A stretch of 64,000 nt of DNA from Brevibacillus fortis (GCF_003013395.1 NZ_PXZM01000040.1:1-64000); one strand, 5' to 3'; counted from the first letter of the stretch, positions 8,270 through 19,773 are shown. Notes: generated from the letters alone by a model not told the origin. Translations and numbers: made by a program.

Positions 8270-8343
8270 TACTGTTAGTGTATTTTTTGCGAGGCGCAAT
8301 CTGAACGTTTGAATGGATTCGCGTGGGAGGGAACGAACAACAC

Positions 8344-10161
8344 ATGGATCGTCGTGAAAGACAAAAAAGGATACGAAATTTTTCCATCATCGCCCACATT
8401 GACCATGGAAAGTCGACGCTGGCAGACCGTATTTTGGAGCTGACCGGTGCCTTGACTGCCCGTGAGATGGAAGCCCAGTTTCTTGACACGATGGAGCTGG
8501 AAAAAGAGCGCGGGATTACGATTAAGCTAAATGCCGTGCGTTTGAACTATAAAGCAGATGACGGTGAGGAGTACATTCTCCACCTGATCGACACCCCTGG
8601 ACACGTCGACTTTACTTATGAGGTATCCCGTAGTTTGGCTGCCTGTGAAGGGGCTATTCTCGTAGTGGATGCCGCACAAGGAATCGAAGCCCAGACATTG
8701 GCGAACGTCTATTTGGCGTTGGACAGCGACCTGGAGATCATTCCGGTTATCAACAAAATCGACCTGCCGAGCGCAGAGCCTGAACGCGTGAAGCAAGAGG
8801 TTGAGGACGTTATCGGTCTGGATGCCAGCGACGCGGTTTTGACTTCTGCCAAAGCGGGTATCGGGATTAAAGAAGTTCTGGAAGCGGTTGTGCAAAAAGT
8901 ACCGGCTCCAGAGGGAGATCCGGATGCACCTCTGCAAGCGTTGATTTTCGACTCCTATTTTGATGCGTATCGCGGCGTTATTGCCTCCATCCGTGTCATC
9001 AACGGAACCTTGAAAAAGGGTATGAAAATCAAGATGATGGCGACAGGCAAGTCGTTTGAGGTAACAGAAATCGGTACATCTACTCCACGCCAAACGCAAG
9101 TTGATGAATTGACGGTTGGAGATGTAGGCTACGTAGCCGCTTCCATTAAAACAGTGGGAGACACCAGTGTGGGGGATACCATTACAGATGCGAATCGCCC
9201 TGCTACTGAACCGCTGCCTGGATACCGCAAGATCAACCCGATGGTATTCTGCGGCCTGTACCCAATCGAAACAAACGAGTACAACGATCTGCGTGATGCG
9301 TTGGAAAAGCTCCAGCTCAACGATGCGTCTCTGCAGTTTGAACCGGAGACATCCCAAGCACTCGGCTTTGGTTTCCGTTGCGGATTCTTGGGACTTTTGC
9401 ACATGGAGATCATCCAGGAGCGGATCGAACGGGAATTTAATATTAACTTGATTACAACAGCACCAAGCGTTATTTACCGGATTACCAGAACGAACGGAGA
9501 GGTTTTCGAAATCGACAACCCGTCCAAAATGCCGGAAGCGCAAAAGATCGAAATGGTCGAGGAGCCTTATGTTACCGCGACGGTTATGGTGCCAAAAGAA
9601 TACGTCGGCGATGTTATGCAGTTGTGCCAAGGTAAGCGCGGCGAGTTTCTTGACATGCAATACTTGGGCGAGAATCGCGTGCAGCTGAAATACGACATGC
9701 CATTGTCCGAGATTGTCTACGATTTCTTTGATATGCTGAAGTCGGGGACTAAAGGGTATGCGTCCTTTGACTATGAGTTAGGGGGCTACAAGGCTTCCAA
9801 GCTGGTGAAAATGGATATTCTCCTCAACAGCGAAGTGGTGGATGCTCTGTCGTTTATCGTACACAAAGATACAGCCTATGCTCGCGGTAAGGTCATTTGC
9901 GAAAAGCTGAAGGAATTGATTCCACGTCAGCAATTCGAGGTGCCGATTCAAGCGACCATCGGACACAAGGTTGTAGCTCGTGAAACGATCAGTGCCTTGC
10001 GTAAAAACGTTCTTGCCAAATGTTACGGCGGGGACATCTCACGTAAGCGCAAACTGCTCGAAAAGCAAAAAGAAGGAAAGAAGCGCATGAAGTCTGTCGG
10101 TTCCGTAGAGGTACCACAAGAAGCATTTATGGCTGTATTGCGCATGGATGATAAGAAGTAG
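8344..10161 (+). CDS. lepA: Elongation factor 4 (LepA), back-translocating GTPase
   Basis: A 605-residue translational GTPase that acts on the ribosome and catalyses back-translocation or aids 30S assembly. The G1 loop '[14 protein letters not shown]', G3 'DTPGHVDF' and G4 'NKIDLPSA' are intact, and the LepA-specific C-terminus ends '[20 protein letters not shown]'. Length matches the family (about 600). I use ATG 8344. The upstream in-frame GTG 8323 lies before the GGGAGG site (8325-8330), which cannot serve it. As in B. subtilis, lepA precedes hemW and hrcA, but here a terminator and a structured repeat separate lepA from hemW. Confidence 0.97.
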   Translation: MDRRERQKRIRNFSIIAHIDHGKSTLADRILELTGALTAREMEAQFLDTMELEKERGITIKLNAVRLNYKADDGEEYILHLIDTPGHVDFTYEVSRSLAACEGAILVVDAAQGIEAQTLANVYLALDSDLEIIPVINKIDLPSAEPERVKQEVEDVIGLDASDAVLTSAKAGIGIKEVLEAVVQKVPAPEGDPDAPLQALIFDSYFDAYRGVIASIRVINGTLKKGMKIKMMATGKSFEVTEIGTSTPRQTQVDELTVGDVGYVAASIKTVGDTSVGDTITDANRPATEPLPGYRKINPMVFCGLYPIETNEYNDLRDALEKLQLNDASLQFEPETSQALGFGFRCGFLGLLHMEIIQERIEREFNINLITTAPSVIYRITRTNGEVFEIDNPSKMPEAQKIEMVEEPYVTATVMVPKEYVGDVMQLCQGKRGEFLDMQYLGENRVQLKYDMPLSEIVYDFFDMLKSGTKGYASFDYELGGYKASKLVKMDILLNSEVVDALSFIVHKDTAYARGKVICEKLKELIPRQQFEVPIQATIGHKVVARETISALRKNVLAKCYGGDISRKRKLLEKQKEGKKRMKSVGSVEVPQEAFMAVLRMDDKK

Positions 10162-10162
10162 G

Positions 10163-10184
10163 CCTGACCTTGTGTCAGGTCTTT
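10163..10184 (+). terminator. Short terminator-like hairpin after lepA
   Basis: CCTGAC pairs with GTCAGG around a short loop and is followed by TCTTTT. The stem is short, so termination may be partial and could allow read-through into hemW. Confidence 0.55.
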
Positions 10185-10200
10185 TCCATTAAAAGCGGAG

Positions 10201-10364
10201 GTCAAAAAGTCAGCTTTTGATCACGAAGTAGTTAAGAAAGCTTATTCGGCATCGAAAATGGCGTTCACCTTCGAAGTCCGGTGCTCATGTAGGTCCCCTA
10301 CACTCCGCTCCTCCTTCTTCAGGTTCTCGCCATTTTCTCGGTGCTGAAAAGCCGACTTTTTGAC
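10201..10364. repeat. Structured intergenic element with 24-bp inverted ends (MITE- or RNA-like)
   Basis: The outer ends 10201-10224 and 10341-10364 are inverted copies matching at 21 of 24 positions (GTCAAAAAGTC, R, GCTTTT core). A second nested pair is GAAAATGGCG at 10254-10263 with CGCCATTTTC at 10328-10337. A perfect 6-bp hairpin with a 3-base loop sits in the middle (10288-10302). Three nested pairings over 164 bp indicate a deliberate fold, either a miniature inverted-repeat element or a structured RNA. It contains no substantial ORF. No target duplication is evident at the ends. Confidence 0.7.
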
Positions 10365-10416
10365 TTTTATTGAAAAAGGTAATCCAAAAGTCGTTATTAT
10401 AAGGAGGGAAAGGGAC

Positions 10417-11559
10417 ATGATGCCACAATCGGTTTACATTCACATTCCCTTTTGTACGAATAAATGCTACTACTGTGACTTCAACTCATTTGTGACGAAC
10501 AATCCGCAGCTCATTTGGGATTACTTAGACGCGTTGAAAAGTGAAATGGAGCTCACATTCAGTCAGCAACCAATCGAGCAGGTGAAGACGATCTTTGTCG
10601 GCGGAGGGACGCCTACGTTTCTCGATCACGCCCAAATGCGCGCGTTTTTGGAAATAGTACAAAAGCAATTGGGCAAGTACTGGGCGGCTGATATCGAATT
10701 TTCGATGGAAGCGAATCCGGGAACGACAGACGTGGAAAAGCTTCGCATCATGCGTGAGCTTGGCGTCAATCGTCTAAGCTTTGGTGTGCAGTCCTTTGAC
10801 GACGCGCTCTTAAAGCGATTGGGACGTATTCACGACCAGGAAGCCGTGTACCGCAGCATCGATAATGCGAAAAAAGTAGGCTTTGACAACTTTAGCATCG
10901 ACCTGATGTTTGGGTTGCCGGATCAGACACTGGATATTTTCCGCCAGACATTGGACAAGGCGTTTGGGCTGGGTACGACGCATTTCTCTGCATACAGTCT
11001 CAAGGTGGAGGAGAACACGCTGTTCCACACGCTCTACCAGAAGGATCAGCTACCACTGCCTTCTGAAGAGACAGAGCTTGAGATGTACATGGTACTAATA
11101 GAAGAGATGGAGCGTCACGGGTACAAGCAGTATGAAATCAGCAATTTTGCAAAACTGGGTTTCGAGAGCAAACATAATAAAACCTATTGGCTCAATCGTG
11201 AATACTATGGGGTGGGTGCAGGTGCCCACGGCTATGTGTGCGGCCAGCGGCATGTGAATGCAGGTCCACTTGCGATATACATGCAGAAGTGCAAGGAAGG
11301 GCTGCCGCGTGTAGAACAATTCGAGGTGCCGCGCGAGGATGCCATGGAGGAGCAGATGATTTTGGGGCTGCGCTTGAGAGAAGGCGTTGACCTTTCGGCG
11401 TTTGCATCCCGCTTTGGTGCAACTGTATATGATGTTTTTGGGACAATAATAGAAGAAGAGATTGCCAAAGGAATGCTGGAAGAACAGGACGGGTTTTTGA
11501 AGCTGACGAATCAGGGGCTTCCGCTCGGAAATGAGGTATTTGCACGCTTTCTTCGCTGA
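10417..11559 (+). CDS. hemW: Radical SAM heme chaperone HemW (HemN-like)
   Basis: A 380-residue radical SAM protein of the HemN/HemW family. 'YIHIPFCTNKCYYCDFNSF' gives the C-x3-C-x2-C cluster motif, followed by 'FVGGGTPTFL' and 'EANPGTTD', typical of the family. Its length (about 380) and a C-x3-C-x2-C motif not followed by the extra HemN cysteine fit the heme chaperone HemW rather than true coproporphyrinogen dehydrogenase. The start is ATG 10417 with AAGGAGG at 10401-10407, 9 bases away; an upstream in-frame start at 10360 lies within the repeat element. In B. subtilis it lies between lepA and hrcA, as here. Confidence 0.92.
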   Translation: MMPQSVYIHIPFCTNKCYYCDFNSFVTNNPQLIWDYLDALKSEMELTFSQQPIEQVKTIFVGGGTPTFLDHAQMRAFLEIVQKQLGKYWAADIEFSMEANPGTTDVEKLRIMRELGVNRLSFGVQSFDDALLKRLGRIHDQEAVYRSIDNAKKVGFDNFSIDLMFGLPDQTLDIFRQTLDKAFGLGTTHFSAYSLKVEENTLFHTLYQKDQLPLPSEETELEMYMVLIEEMERHGYKQYEISNFAKLGFESKHNKTYWLNREYYGVGAGAHGYVCGQRHVNAGPLAIYMQKCKEGLPRVEQFEVPREDAMEEQMILGLRLREGVDLSAFASRFGATVYDVFGTIIEEEIAKGMLEEQDGFLKLTNQGLPLGNEVFARFLR

Positions 11560-11617
11560 GTGTAAGGAGAAGTGGCGAAATATGAGATTTTTTGTCTCAG
11601 GAACTAGCGCAAGCTCG

Positions 11618-11646
11618 TTGACAAATCCTTCTACTATTGATACCTT
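11618..11646 (+). promoter_or_regulatory. Putative sigmaA promoter of the hrcA-dnaK operon
   Basis: A perfect TTGACA at 11618-11623, a 17-base spacer and a weak TACCTT at 11641-11646. It lies directly before the CIRCE operator, so repressor binding would cover the transcription start. Confidence 0.6.
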
Positions 11647-11657
11647 AGTATATAGAT

Positions 11658-11684
11658 TTAGCACTCGATAAGCATGAGTGCTAA
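11658..11684 (+). promoter_or_regulatory. CIRCE operator (HrcA binding site)
   Basis: TTAGCACTC, 9 bases, GAGTGCTAA: a perfect match to the CIRCE consensus. HrcA repressor binds it and releases on heat shock when GroEL is titrated. It is 28 bases before the hrcA start codon. Confidence 0.97.
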
Positions 11685-11711
11685 CAATCCAACAGGAGGC
11701 GAGCGACATCC

Positions 11712-12737
11712 ATGTTATCAGACCGTCAACAAATGATTTTAAACGCGATTGTCGATAATTACATTCATTCTGCCGAACCTGTTGGCTCCCGGACTATTTC
11801 CAAGCGGGAGGACATCGGATTCTCTTCGGCAACGATACGCAACGAGATGTCTGACTTGGAGGAGCTGGGATACTTAGAACAGCCCCACACATCGGCGGGA
11901 CGTGTGCCTTCTACAAAAGGATACCGCTTCTACGTCGATAACTTGATTCAGCCTCATCTTTTGGAGGAAGCTGAATTGGGTAAACTAAAGCAGTTGTTTG
12001 CCGAGCGTATTCTCCATTCTGAACAAGTGGTAGAGTACACTGCCCAGATTCTCTCTCAACTGACAAATTACACGGCAATTGTCTTGGGACCTGAGATTTT
12101 TGAGCATCGGTTAAAACATATCCAAATCGTTCCTCTTAATGAAACACAGGCAGTGGCGATTGTGGTGACGCATACCGGACGAGTGGAGAACAAGCTGATC
12201 GATCTTCCAGAAGGCATTGGTGCCGGGGAAATCGAGAGACTCGTCAATCTATTGAATGGAAAGCTGACCGATGTGCCACTATGGCAGCTGCGGCAACGGC
12301 TTTATCAAGAGATTTCCGGTGAAATGCAACGTCATACAGAGCAGTATGAAGAAATTCTTCAGCTCCTCAACAACTCGCTGACGCAAGAAGAAGAACGAGT
12401 ATACTTACGCGGTGCGACCAAGATCTTGAACCAGCCGGAATTCCGAGATGTAGATAAAGTCAAGGATATTCTGGAGCTACTAGAGCAGCACGATCAATTG
12501 CTGAGTGTGATCGGCATGCAGGGTGATGGTCTGACGGTGCGCATCGGACAGGAAAACCAGCTAGACGCGATTAAGCAATGCAGTATTATTACCACTTCTT
12601 ATTCGCTTGGAGGCAAGCCGGTGGGAATGGTGGGGATACTTGGCCCGACGCGAATGGAATACGGCAAGGTCATTACCGTACTCAACCATTTGGCGGAAGG
12701 CTTATCGCGCATGCTGACTTCGCAGTTTGAGAAATAA
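11712..12737 (+). CDS. hrcA: Heat-inducible transcription repressor HrcA
   Basis: A 341-residue repressor of class I heat-shock genes. The N-terminal winged helix is clear ('LSDRQQMILNAIVDNYIHSA', 'PVGSRTISK', 'SSATIRNEMSDLEELGYL', 'PHTSAGRVPSTKGYR'), and the rest is the GAF-like dimer domain ending 'YGKVITVLNHLAEGLSRML'. It is the first gene after the CIRCE operator, so it represses its own operon. AGGAGG lies 12 bases before the ATG. Length is as in Bacillus (343). Confidence 0.97.
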   Translation: MLSDRQQMILNAIVDNYIHSAEPVGSRTISKREDIGFSSATIRNEMSDLEELGYLEQPHTSAGRVPSTKGYRFYVDNLIQPHLLEEAELGKLKQLFAERILHSEQVVEYTAQILSQLTNYTAIVLGPEIFEHRLKHIQIVPLNETQAVAIVVTHTGRVENKLIDLPEGIGAGEIERLVNLLNGKLTDVPLWQLRQRLYQEISGEMQRHTEQYEEILQLLNNSLTQEEERVYLRGATKILNQPEFRDVDKVKDILELLEQHDQLLSVIGMQGDGLTVRIGQENQLDAIKQCSIITTSYSLGGKPVGMVGILGPTRMEYGKVITVLNHLAEGLSRMLTSQFEK

Positions 12738-12795
12738 ATGGAGTGAATGGCTAAACAGTCTTTTGACTGGAAAAAGCCGCCAGGAGGTAGTGACG

Positions 12796-13338
12796 TTGAG
12801 CGAGGAAAAAGTAACGCAAGACCCAACTCTCGAAGAAGAACAAGTAGAACAGGATGCAGACCAAACGACTGCAACCGAAATGAACGGGGAGCAGGAAGCT
12901 GCTCACTGGAAGGCTCAGGCCGAAGAGCATCAAAACCGCATGCTGCGTGCCATGGCTGATATGGATAACCTCCGCCGCCGTGTTCGCAAAGAGCAGGAAG
13001 ATTTGGCTAAATACGCTTCTCTGAAAATCGTGGAAGAGCTTTTGCCGGTTCTCGATAATTTCGAGCGAGCACTTGCCACTGACAAGGAATCCATGACAGT
13101 AGATTCCCTCTTGGAGGGTGTAAACATGGTATATCGTCAGATGGTTCAAGTTTTCGATAAAGAAGGCTTGATCGCGATTGAGGCAAAAGGAAAACCGTTT
13201 GATCCGCACATTCATCAGGCGGTAATGCAAACACAAGACCCTGAATTTGATTCAGGTGTCGTAGTAAACGAGCTGCAAAAAGGATATATGTTCAAAGACC
13301 GCGTCGTTCGTCCGGCGATGGTTCAAGTAAACGAGTAA
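12796..13338 (+). CDS. grpE: Nucleotide exchange factor GrpE
   Basis: A 180-residue GrpE, the ADP/ATP exchange factor of DnaK. An acidic, disordered N-terminus and long coiled coil ('HWKAQAEEHQNRMLRAMADM', then 'NLRRRVRKEQEDLAKYA') are followed by the beta domain 'KPFDPHIHQAVMQ' and 'GYMFKDRVVRPAMVQV'. The start is TTG 12796, 7 bases after AGGAGGT (12782-12788). The longer frame from 12727 overlaps hrcA and has a non-GrpE N-terminus. Confidence 0.95.
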   Translation: MSEEKVTQDPTLEEEQVEQDADQTTATEMNGEQEAAHWKAQAEEHQNRMLRAMADMDNLRRRVRKEQEDLAKYASLKIVEELLPVLDNFERALATDKESMTVDSLLEGVNMVYRQMVQVFDKEGLIAIEAKGKPFDPHIHQAVMQTQDPEFDSGVVVNELQKGYMFKDRVVRPAMVQVNE

Positions 13339-13362
13339 ACCCAAAGTACTAAAAATCACTAG

Positions 13363-15216
<1,854 letters not shown>

Positions 15217-15274
15217 CACGCTGGAACTGTGAGGGGAGAGTTTTCTTCCCTCACTTCCCACGATGTGACCCATG

Positions 15275-15312
15275 AAAGTCAAAGTCACGGAATGCTGACT
15301 TTGACTTTTTTT
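15275..15312 (+). terminator. Terminator between dnaK and dnaJ
   Basis: A perfect 13-bp stem (AAAGTCAAAGTCA with its complement) with an 8-base loop is followed by T residues. It would lower dnaJ and downstream expression relative to dnaK. A second hairpin (GTGAGGG/CCCTCAC) precedes it near 15229-15254. Confidence 0.85.
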
Positions 15313-15366
15313 CAAGTCTGTCACATGCTATGATAACAGTTGACTGTCATGGGAGTGATGTAGGAG

Positions 15367-16494
15367 ATGAAACGTGATTTATACGAGGTTCTGGGCGTTG
15401 CAAAGGACGCGGACGCTGATGAAATCAAAAAAGCGTATCGCAAGCTAGCTCGCCAGTACCATCCGGATGTAAATAAAGAGGCTGACGCGGAAGAAAAGTT
15501 CAAAGAAGTAAAGGATGCGTACGACATCCTGTCCGAGCCACAAAAGCGTGCGCAATATGACCGTTTCGGTCACCAAGACCCGAATCAGGGCTTCGGTGGT
15601 GGAGGTTTTGACGGATCGGGCATGGGCGGCTTCGGAGACATTTTTGATATGTTCTTCGGTGGCGGCGGCAGACGTTCGAATCCGAATGCGCCGCGCAAAG
15701 GATCAGACCTGCAATTTGGCCTCAGCATTGATTTTATCGATGCGATTTTTGGGAAAGAAACCGACGTGGAAATTCCAAAGGAAGCAGAATGCGATACGTG
15801 CCTTGGTTCTGGTGCGAAGCCTGGTTCCGGTGTAGATACGTGTAAGACTTGTAGCGGTACTGGGCAACAAGAGGTGGTAGCAAACACGCCATTCGGGCGA
15901 ATTGTCAATCGCCGTGTGTGCTCTACTTGTGAAGGTAAAGGTAAAGTTGTCAAAGAAAAATGCTCGACCTGCCGTGGCAATGGACGTGTAAAGGTACGCC
16001 GCAAAATTCATCTCAACATCCCAGCAGGTGTGGACGATGGAGCACAACTGCGCGTAACAGGCGAGGGAGAACCGGGCGCAAACGGTGGACCTCCTGGAGA
16101 TTTGTACGTCGTATTGCGCGTCAAGAGTCATGAGTTTTTTGAGCGTGAAGGAAATGATATTTACTGTGAGGTTCCCCTTACTTACGCACAGGCGGCACTC
16201 GGAGATGAGATTGAAGTGCCGACGGTTGATGGTCGCGTGAAGCTGAAAATCCCAGCGGGTACTCAAACGGAGACATTCTTCCGCTTGCGTGGAAAAGGTG
16301 TTCCGCATCTGCGAGGAAACGGTCGTGGAGATCAGCATGTCAAAGTGCGCGTCATTACACCGACCAAGCTGAGTGATAAACAAAAAGAACTGTTGCGTGA
16401 GCTCGCCGAACTGTCTGGAGAAAAGCCAGGACAGCATGGGGGAGAAGACGAAAGCTTTTTCGAAAAAATGAAACGGGCATTCCGCGGCGAGTAA
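15367..16494 (+). CDS. dnaJ: Chaperone protein DnaJ (Hsp40)
   Basis: A 375-residue type I J-protein. It has the J domain with the HPD motif ('RQYHPDVN'), a Gly/Phe-rich linker ('[20 protein letters not shown]'), four C-x2-C-x-G-x-G zinc repeats ('CDTCLGSG', 'CKTCSGTG', 'CSTCEGKG', 'CSTCRGNG'), and the C-terminal substrate domains ('[18 protein letters not shown]'). It stimulates DnaK ATP hydrolysis and delivers substrates. It lies downstream of dnaK across a terminator. Confidence 0.97.
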   Translation: MKRDLYEVLGVAKDADADEIKKAYRKLARQYHPDVNKEADAEEKFKEVKDAYDILSEPQKRAQYDRFGHQDPNQGFGGGGFDGSGMGGFGDIFDMFFGGGGRRSNPNAPRKGSDLQFGLSIDFIDAIFGKETDVEIPKEAECDTCLGSGAKPGSGVDTCKTCSGTGQQEVVANTPFGRIVNRRVCSTCEGKGKVVKEKCSTCRGNGRVKVRRKIHLNIPAGVDDGAQLRVTGEGEPGANGGPPGDLYVVLRVKSHEFFEREGNDIYCEVPLTYAQAALGDEIEVPTVDGRVKLKIPAGTQTETFFRLRGKGVPHLRGNGRGDQHVKVRVITPTKLSDKQKELLRELAELSGEKPGQHGGEDESFFEKMKRAFRGE

Positions 16495-16593
16495 TCCGTC
16501 GCGGTTTTGTCCGCTTTTTGCCTAATGCTTCGTGTAGTGAAGTCGATCAAATGAAAAGCCCGATTGGGAGCTTATGTGGGGAGTGGTAGATTC

Positions 16594-17535
16594 GTGAAAT
16601 GGTCAGAAATCAGTATCCATACTACAGCGGAGGCTACGGAGGCGGTGTCAAACCTCTTGTATGAAATGGGTGCCAATGGTGTCGTAATTGAAGACCCGGA
16701 GGTGCTCTATCGTGAGTGGGATACCCCCTTTGGCGAAATCTACCAGCTTTCTCCTGATGATTTTCCGGCCGAGGGCGTATTCGTTAAAGCTTACCTGCCG
16801 GTTGACAGCAGCGAGTTGCTTGATGTTGTAGAAGAGTTGAAAGAGCAACTGGCACAGCTGATCGAGTACGGTTTGGACATCGGTAAGGCATCAATTGCTG
16901 TAAACGATGTCCACGAAGATGAATGGGCCCACGCCTGGAAAAAATATTACAAGCCTGTTCATGTGTCTGATCGCATGACCATCAAGCCAGTATGGGAAGA
17001 GTACGAGCTGAAGCATCCAGATGAGATCATTATCGAGATGGACCCAGGCATGGCATTTGGAACAGGTACGCATCCGACGACCATTCTCTGTCTACGTGCA
17101 CTCGAAAAGTATCTGGCGAAAGGCGATCAGGTGTATGATGTTGGGACAGGCACTGCTATTTTGAGTATTGCTGCCATCAAGCTCGGAGCTAAAGATGTGC
17201 TTGCGATGGACTTGGATGAAGTGGCTGTACGATCCGCTCAAGCCAATACCGAACTGAACGGTGTGCATGAGCATATTAACGTGAGACAAAACAACTTGCT
17301 CGACGGCATCGAGGAGCAGGTGGAAGTGGTTGTCGCCAACATTTTGGCGGAAGTTATTCTGCGATTCACCGATGATGTATTCCGCGTGTTGAAGCCAGAT
17401 GGTACCTTCATCGCTTCCGGAATTATTGCTGCACGGGAAGCAGATGTGAAAGCAGCTTTGGCAGCTTCTGGCCTTGAGGTCGTGGAAACCATTTTCATCG
17501 ATGACTGGGTAGCAATTGTAGCAAAAAAACGATAG
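16594..17535 (+). CDS. prmA: Ribosomal protein L11 methyltransferase PrmA
   Basis: A 313-residue SAM methyltransferase that trimethylates ribosomal protein L11. Visible: 'MEMDPGMAFGTGTHPTT', motif I 'YDVGTGTAILSIAAIKLGA', and 'VVANILAEVI' (the NPP(Y/F)-like motif is 'VANI', typical of PrmA). The GTG start at 16594 gives 'MKWSEISIHTT', which aligns with Bacillus PrmA, with GGGGAG 10 bases upstream. The longer frame from 16564 adds ten residues without homology. It follows dnaJ as in B. subtilis (yqeT). Confidence 0.94.
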   Translation: MKWSEISIHTTAEATEAVSNLLYEMGANGVVIEDPEVLYREWDTPFGEIYQLSPDDFPAEGVFVKAYLPVDSSELLDVVEELKEQLAQLIEYGLDIGKASIAVNDVHEDEWAHAWKKYYKPVHVSDRMTIKPVWEEYELKHPDEIIIEMDPGMAFGTGTHPTTILCLRALEKYLAKGDQVYDVGTGTAILSIAAIKLGAKDVLAMDLDEVAVRSAQANTELNGVHEHINVRQNNLLDGIEEQVEVVVANILAEVILRFTDDVFRVLKPDGTFIASGIIAAREADVKAALAASGLEVVETIFIDDWVAIVAKKR

Positions 17536-17553
17536 AATAGTGGGGTTGGCGAG

Positions 17554-18312
17554 ATGCAACGATATTTTGTCGAGCCACATTCCTTTAGTGAGAATGAGCT
17601 AACGATTGTCGGAGACGATGTACACCATATCGTAAATGTAATGCGTGCTCGGGAAGGCGAAGAAATCATCGTTTCTGATGGAGCGGGTAGGTCTGCACGG
17701 GCCAAGCTTGTTTATCTTTCTGCGAAGGAAGTACGAGCAGAAGTCATAGAAATGCTTCAAGAAGAACGAGAATTGCCGATCCGAGTCACAATTGGTCAGG
17801 GGCTTCCAAAAGGCGAGAAGCTGGAGTGGATTTTGCAAAAGGGGACGGAACTTGGGGCGTACTCTTTTTTTCCGTTTTCTTCTGAGCGAACCATTGTAAA
17901 GCTGGACGCCAAAAAAGAAGCGAAAAAACTGGAGCGTTGGCGCAAGATTGTCAAGGAGGCAGCGGAACAGTCGCATCGTGCTGTTTTGCCAGAGCTTTTG
18001 TCTCCTGTTTCGTTTCGTGAGATACTTCAAGCTGGCCAGGCGTATACGCATTGCGTAATTGCTTATGAAAAAGAAGGCAGTACCACGATTCATCAAGTGC
18101 TAGAAGAGATGACTGCGGGCGATACACTTCTGGTCCTCGTTGGACCGGAGGGAGGCTTCTCTCCTGAGGAAGTGGCGCAAGCAGAGAGCAAAGGATTCCT
18201 GACGGTTTCCTTAGGCCCGCGCATTTTGCGCACGGAAACGGCAAGCCAGTACGTTTTGGCCTGCGCTTCCTATCAGTTTGAACGAAAGGCTTCATCACTT
18301 CGCGAAGGATGA
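17554..18312 (+). CDS. rsmE: 16S rRNA (uracil1498-N3)-methyltransferase RsmE
   Basis: A 252-residue SPOUT-class methyltransferase that methylates U1498 of 16S rRNA. It has an N-terminal PUA-like domain ('QRYFVEPHSF', 'HHIVNVMRAREGEEIIVSDG') and the C-terminal trefoil-knot SAM site 'LLVLVGPEGGFSPEEV' with 'SLGPRILRTETASQYVLACA'. The gene begins 18 bases after prmA, as in Bacillus (yqeU). Confidence 0.94.
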   Translation: MQRYFVEPHSFSENELTIVGDDVHHIVNVMRAREGEEIIVSDGAGRSARAKLVYLSAKEVRAEVIEMLQEERELPIRVTIGQGLPKGEKLEWILQKGTELGAYSFFPFSSERTIVKLDAKKEAKKLERWRKIVKEAAEQSHRAVLPELLSPVSFREILQAGQAYTHCVIAYEKEGSTTIHQVLEEMTAGDTLLVLVGPEGGFSPEEVAQAESKGFLTVSLGPRILRTETASQYVLACASYQFERKASSLREG

Positions 18313-18342
18313 GCAGGAACCAAACGGTTATGACCGGTTGGT

Positions 18343-18395
18343 TGACCGCAAGCGGTCACAATCCACTTTTATGAAAAACGTCGAGGCGTTTTTCA
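18343..18395. other. Two small hairpins in the rsmE-mtaB gap
   Basis: TGACCG/CGGTCA with a 4-base loop (18343-18358) and a perfect 9-bp stem TGAAAAACG/CGTTTTTCA with a 6-base loop (18372-18395). The second ends just before the mtaB ribosome site. They could attenuate or stabilise mRNA; there is no true T tail. Confidence 0.5.
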
Positions 18396-18414
18396 CGGAA
18401 AAGGAGGAATGGCA

Positions 18415-19773
18415 ATGTCTACCGTTGCTTTTCATACATTGGGCTGCAAAGTAAACAGCTATGAGACAGAAGCCATCTGGCAATTGTTCAAGGCAGACGG
18501 CTACGAGAGAGTTGACTTTGAACAAGATGATGCAGATGTTTACGTCATTAATACTTGTACCGTGACGAACACGGGAGATAAGAAGAGTCGCCAAGTGATT
18601 CGTCGTGCGATTCGTCGTAATCCTGAGGCGATCGTAGCCGTAACGGGCTGCTATGCGCAAACCTCTCCAAGTGAAATTGCGCAAATTCCCGGTGTGGATA
18701 TCGTAGTAGGTACACAAGGGCGCGAGAAGCTGATCGAGTACGTGGATCAAATTCGTACAGAGCGCCAGCCGATCAATGCAGTTGGCAACATCATGAAAGC
18801 GCGCGAATTCGAAGAGCTGGATGTTCCTAACTTTACGGATCGCACACGTGCTTCCCTCAAGATTCAAGAGGGTTGCAACAACTTTTGTACGTTTTGTATT
18901 ATTCCTTGGGCGCGCGGTCTGATGCGTTCCCGCAAACCGGAAAGCGTCGTCGAACAGGCCCAAAAGCTGGTGGAAGCGGGCTATCTGGAAATCGTTTTGA
19001 CTGGTATTCATACGGGTGGATACGGCGAGGATCTGGAAGACTACAATTTGGCCAAGCTGTTGGTTGACCTTCATCAAGTGGAAGGCCTCAAGCGCATCCG
19101 CATCAGTTCGATTGAAGCGAGCCAAATCACCGATGAAGTGATCGAGGTCATCAACAACTCCGATCGTGTCGTGCGCCATCTGCATGTACCGCTGCAAGCG
19201 GGCGATGACGAAGTGTTGAAACGCATGCGTCGCAAGTATACGACGGCTGAGTTTTACGAAAGAATGGTCAAAGTACGCGAGGCATTGCCAGGAGCAGCGA
19301 TTACAACAGACGTCATCGTAGGCTTCCCGGGTGAGACCGAAGAACAATTTTGGACCGGATACGAGTTTATGAAGAAAATCGGTTTTGCCGAGATGCACGT
19401 ATTCCCGTATTCCATGCGTACCGGTACACCAGCAGCACGTATGACGGATCAGATTCCTGAGGAAGAAAAAAACGAGCGGGTAGCGAAGTTGCTTGAGCTC
19501 AATCAGGAATTGACCTTGGCATACTCCAAGAAATTCGTAGGCGATGTACTGGAAGTCATTCCGGAGCGTCCGTTTAAAGAAGCACCTGACAGCGGTCTTC
19601 TAATGGGCTACTCCGATAACTACCTGAACGTCGTATTCCCTGGCGATGAGAGCATGATCGGCAAGATTTGCAAGGTCAGACTGGACGAACCAGGCTCGGA
19701 ATACTGCAAAGGGACTTTTGTACGTGTACTGGAAACAGAGGCGCTGCCTTACCTGAAGGAGCGTGCTATATGA
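18415..19773 (+). CDS. mtaB: tRNA (t6A37-C2)-methylthiotransferase MtaB
   Basis: A 452-residue radical SAM methylthiotransferase that converts t6A37 to ms2t6A in tRNAs. It has the N-terminal UPF0004 cluster domain ('FHTLGCKVNSYET', 'VINTCTVTNTGDKKSRQVIR', 'VTGCYAQ'), the radical SAM motif 'CNNFCTFCIIPWARG' and a C-terminal TRAM region. The start ATG 18415 is 7 bases from AAGGAGG (18401-18407); ATG 18409 is too close. Its stop overlaps the start of the Nudix gene by four bases (ATGA). Confidence 0.95.
   Translation: MSTVAFHTLGCKVNSYETEAIWQLFKADGYERVDFEQDDADVYVINTCTVTNTGDKKSRQVIRRAIRRNPEAIVAVTGCYAQTSPSEIAQIPGVDIVVGTQGREKLIEYVDQIRTERQPINAVGNIMKAREFEELDVPNFTDRTRASLKIQEGCNNFCTFCIIPWARGLMRSRKPESVVEQAQKLVEAGYLEIVLTGIHTGGYGEDLEDYNLAKLLVDLHQVEGLKRIRISSIEASQITDEVIEVINNSDRVVRHLHVPLQAGDDEVLKRMRRKYTTAEFYERMVKVREALPGAAITTDVIVGFPGETEEQFWTGYEFMKKIGFAEMHVFPYSMRTGTPAARMTDQIPEEEKNERVAKLLELNQELTLAYSKKFVGDVLEVIPERPFKEAPDSGLLMGYSDNYLNVVFPGDESMIGKICKVRLDEPGSEYCKGTFVRVLETEALPYLKERAI

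Noticed and set aside
8527-9660. A 377-codon frame antisense to lepA
   Set aside because: Same cause; the encoded protein is low in recognisable motifs and lepA is certain.
10370-10403. TTGAAA...TATTAT as a hemW promoter
   Set aside because: The spacer is 19 and the -10 abuts the ribosome site, leaving no room for a transcription start before it.
12727-12795. GrpE N-terminal extension overlapping hrcA
   Set aside because: The ribosome site AGGAGGT lies at 12782-12788 and serves TTG 12796; the extra 23 residues do not resemble GrpE.
15301-15334. Promoter TTGACT...TATGAT for dnaJ
   Set aside because: The spacer is 22 bases, too long for sigmaA, and the TTGACT belongs to the terminator stem.
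18328-19398. A 356-codon frame antisense to mtaB
   Set aside because: Overlaps a conserved radical SAM gene, with no start context.
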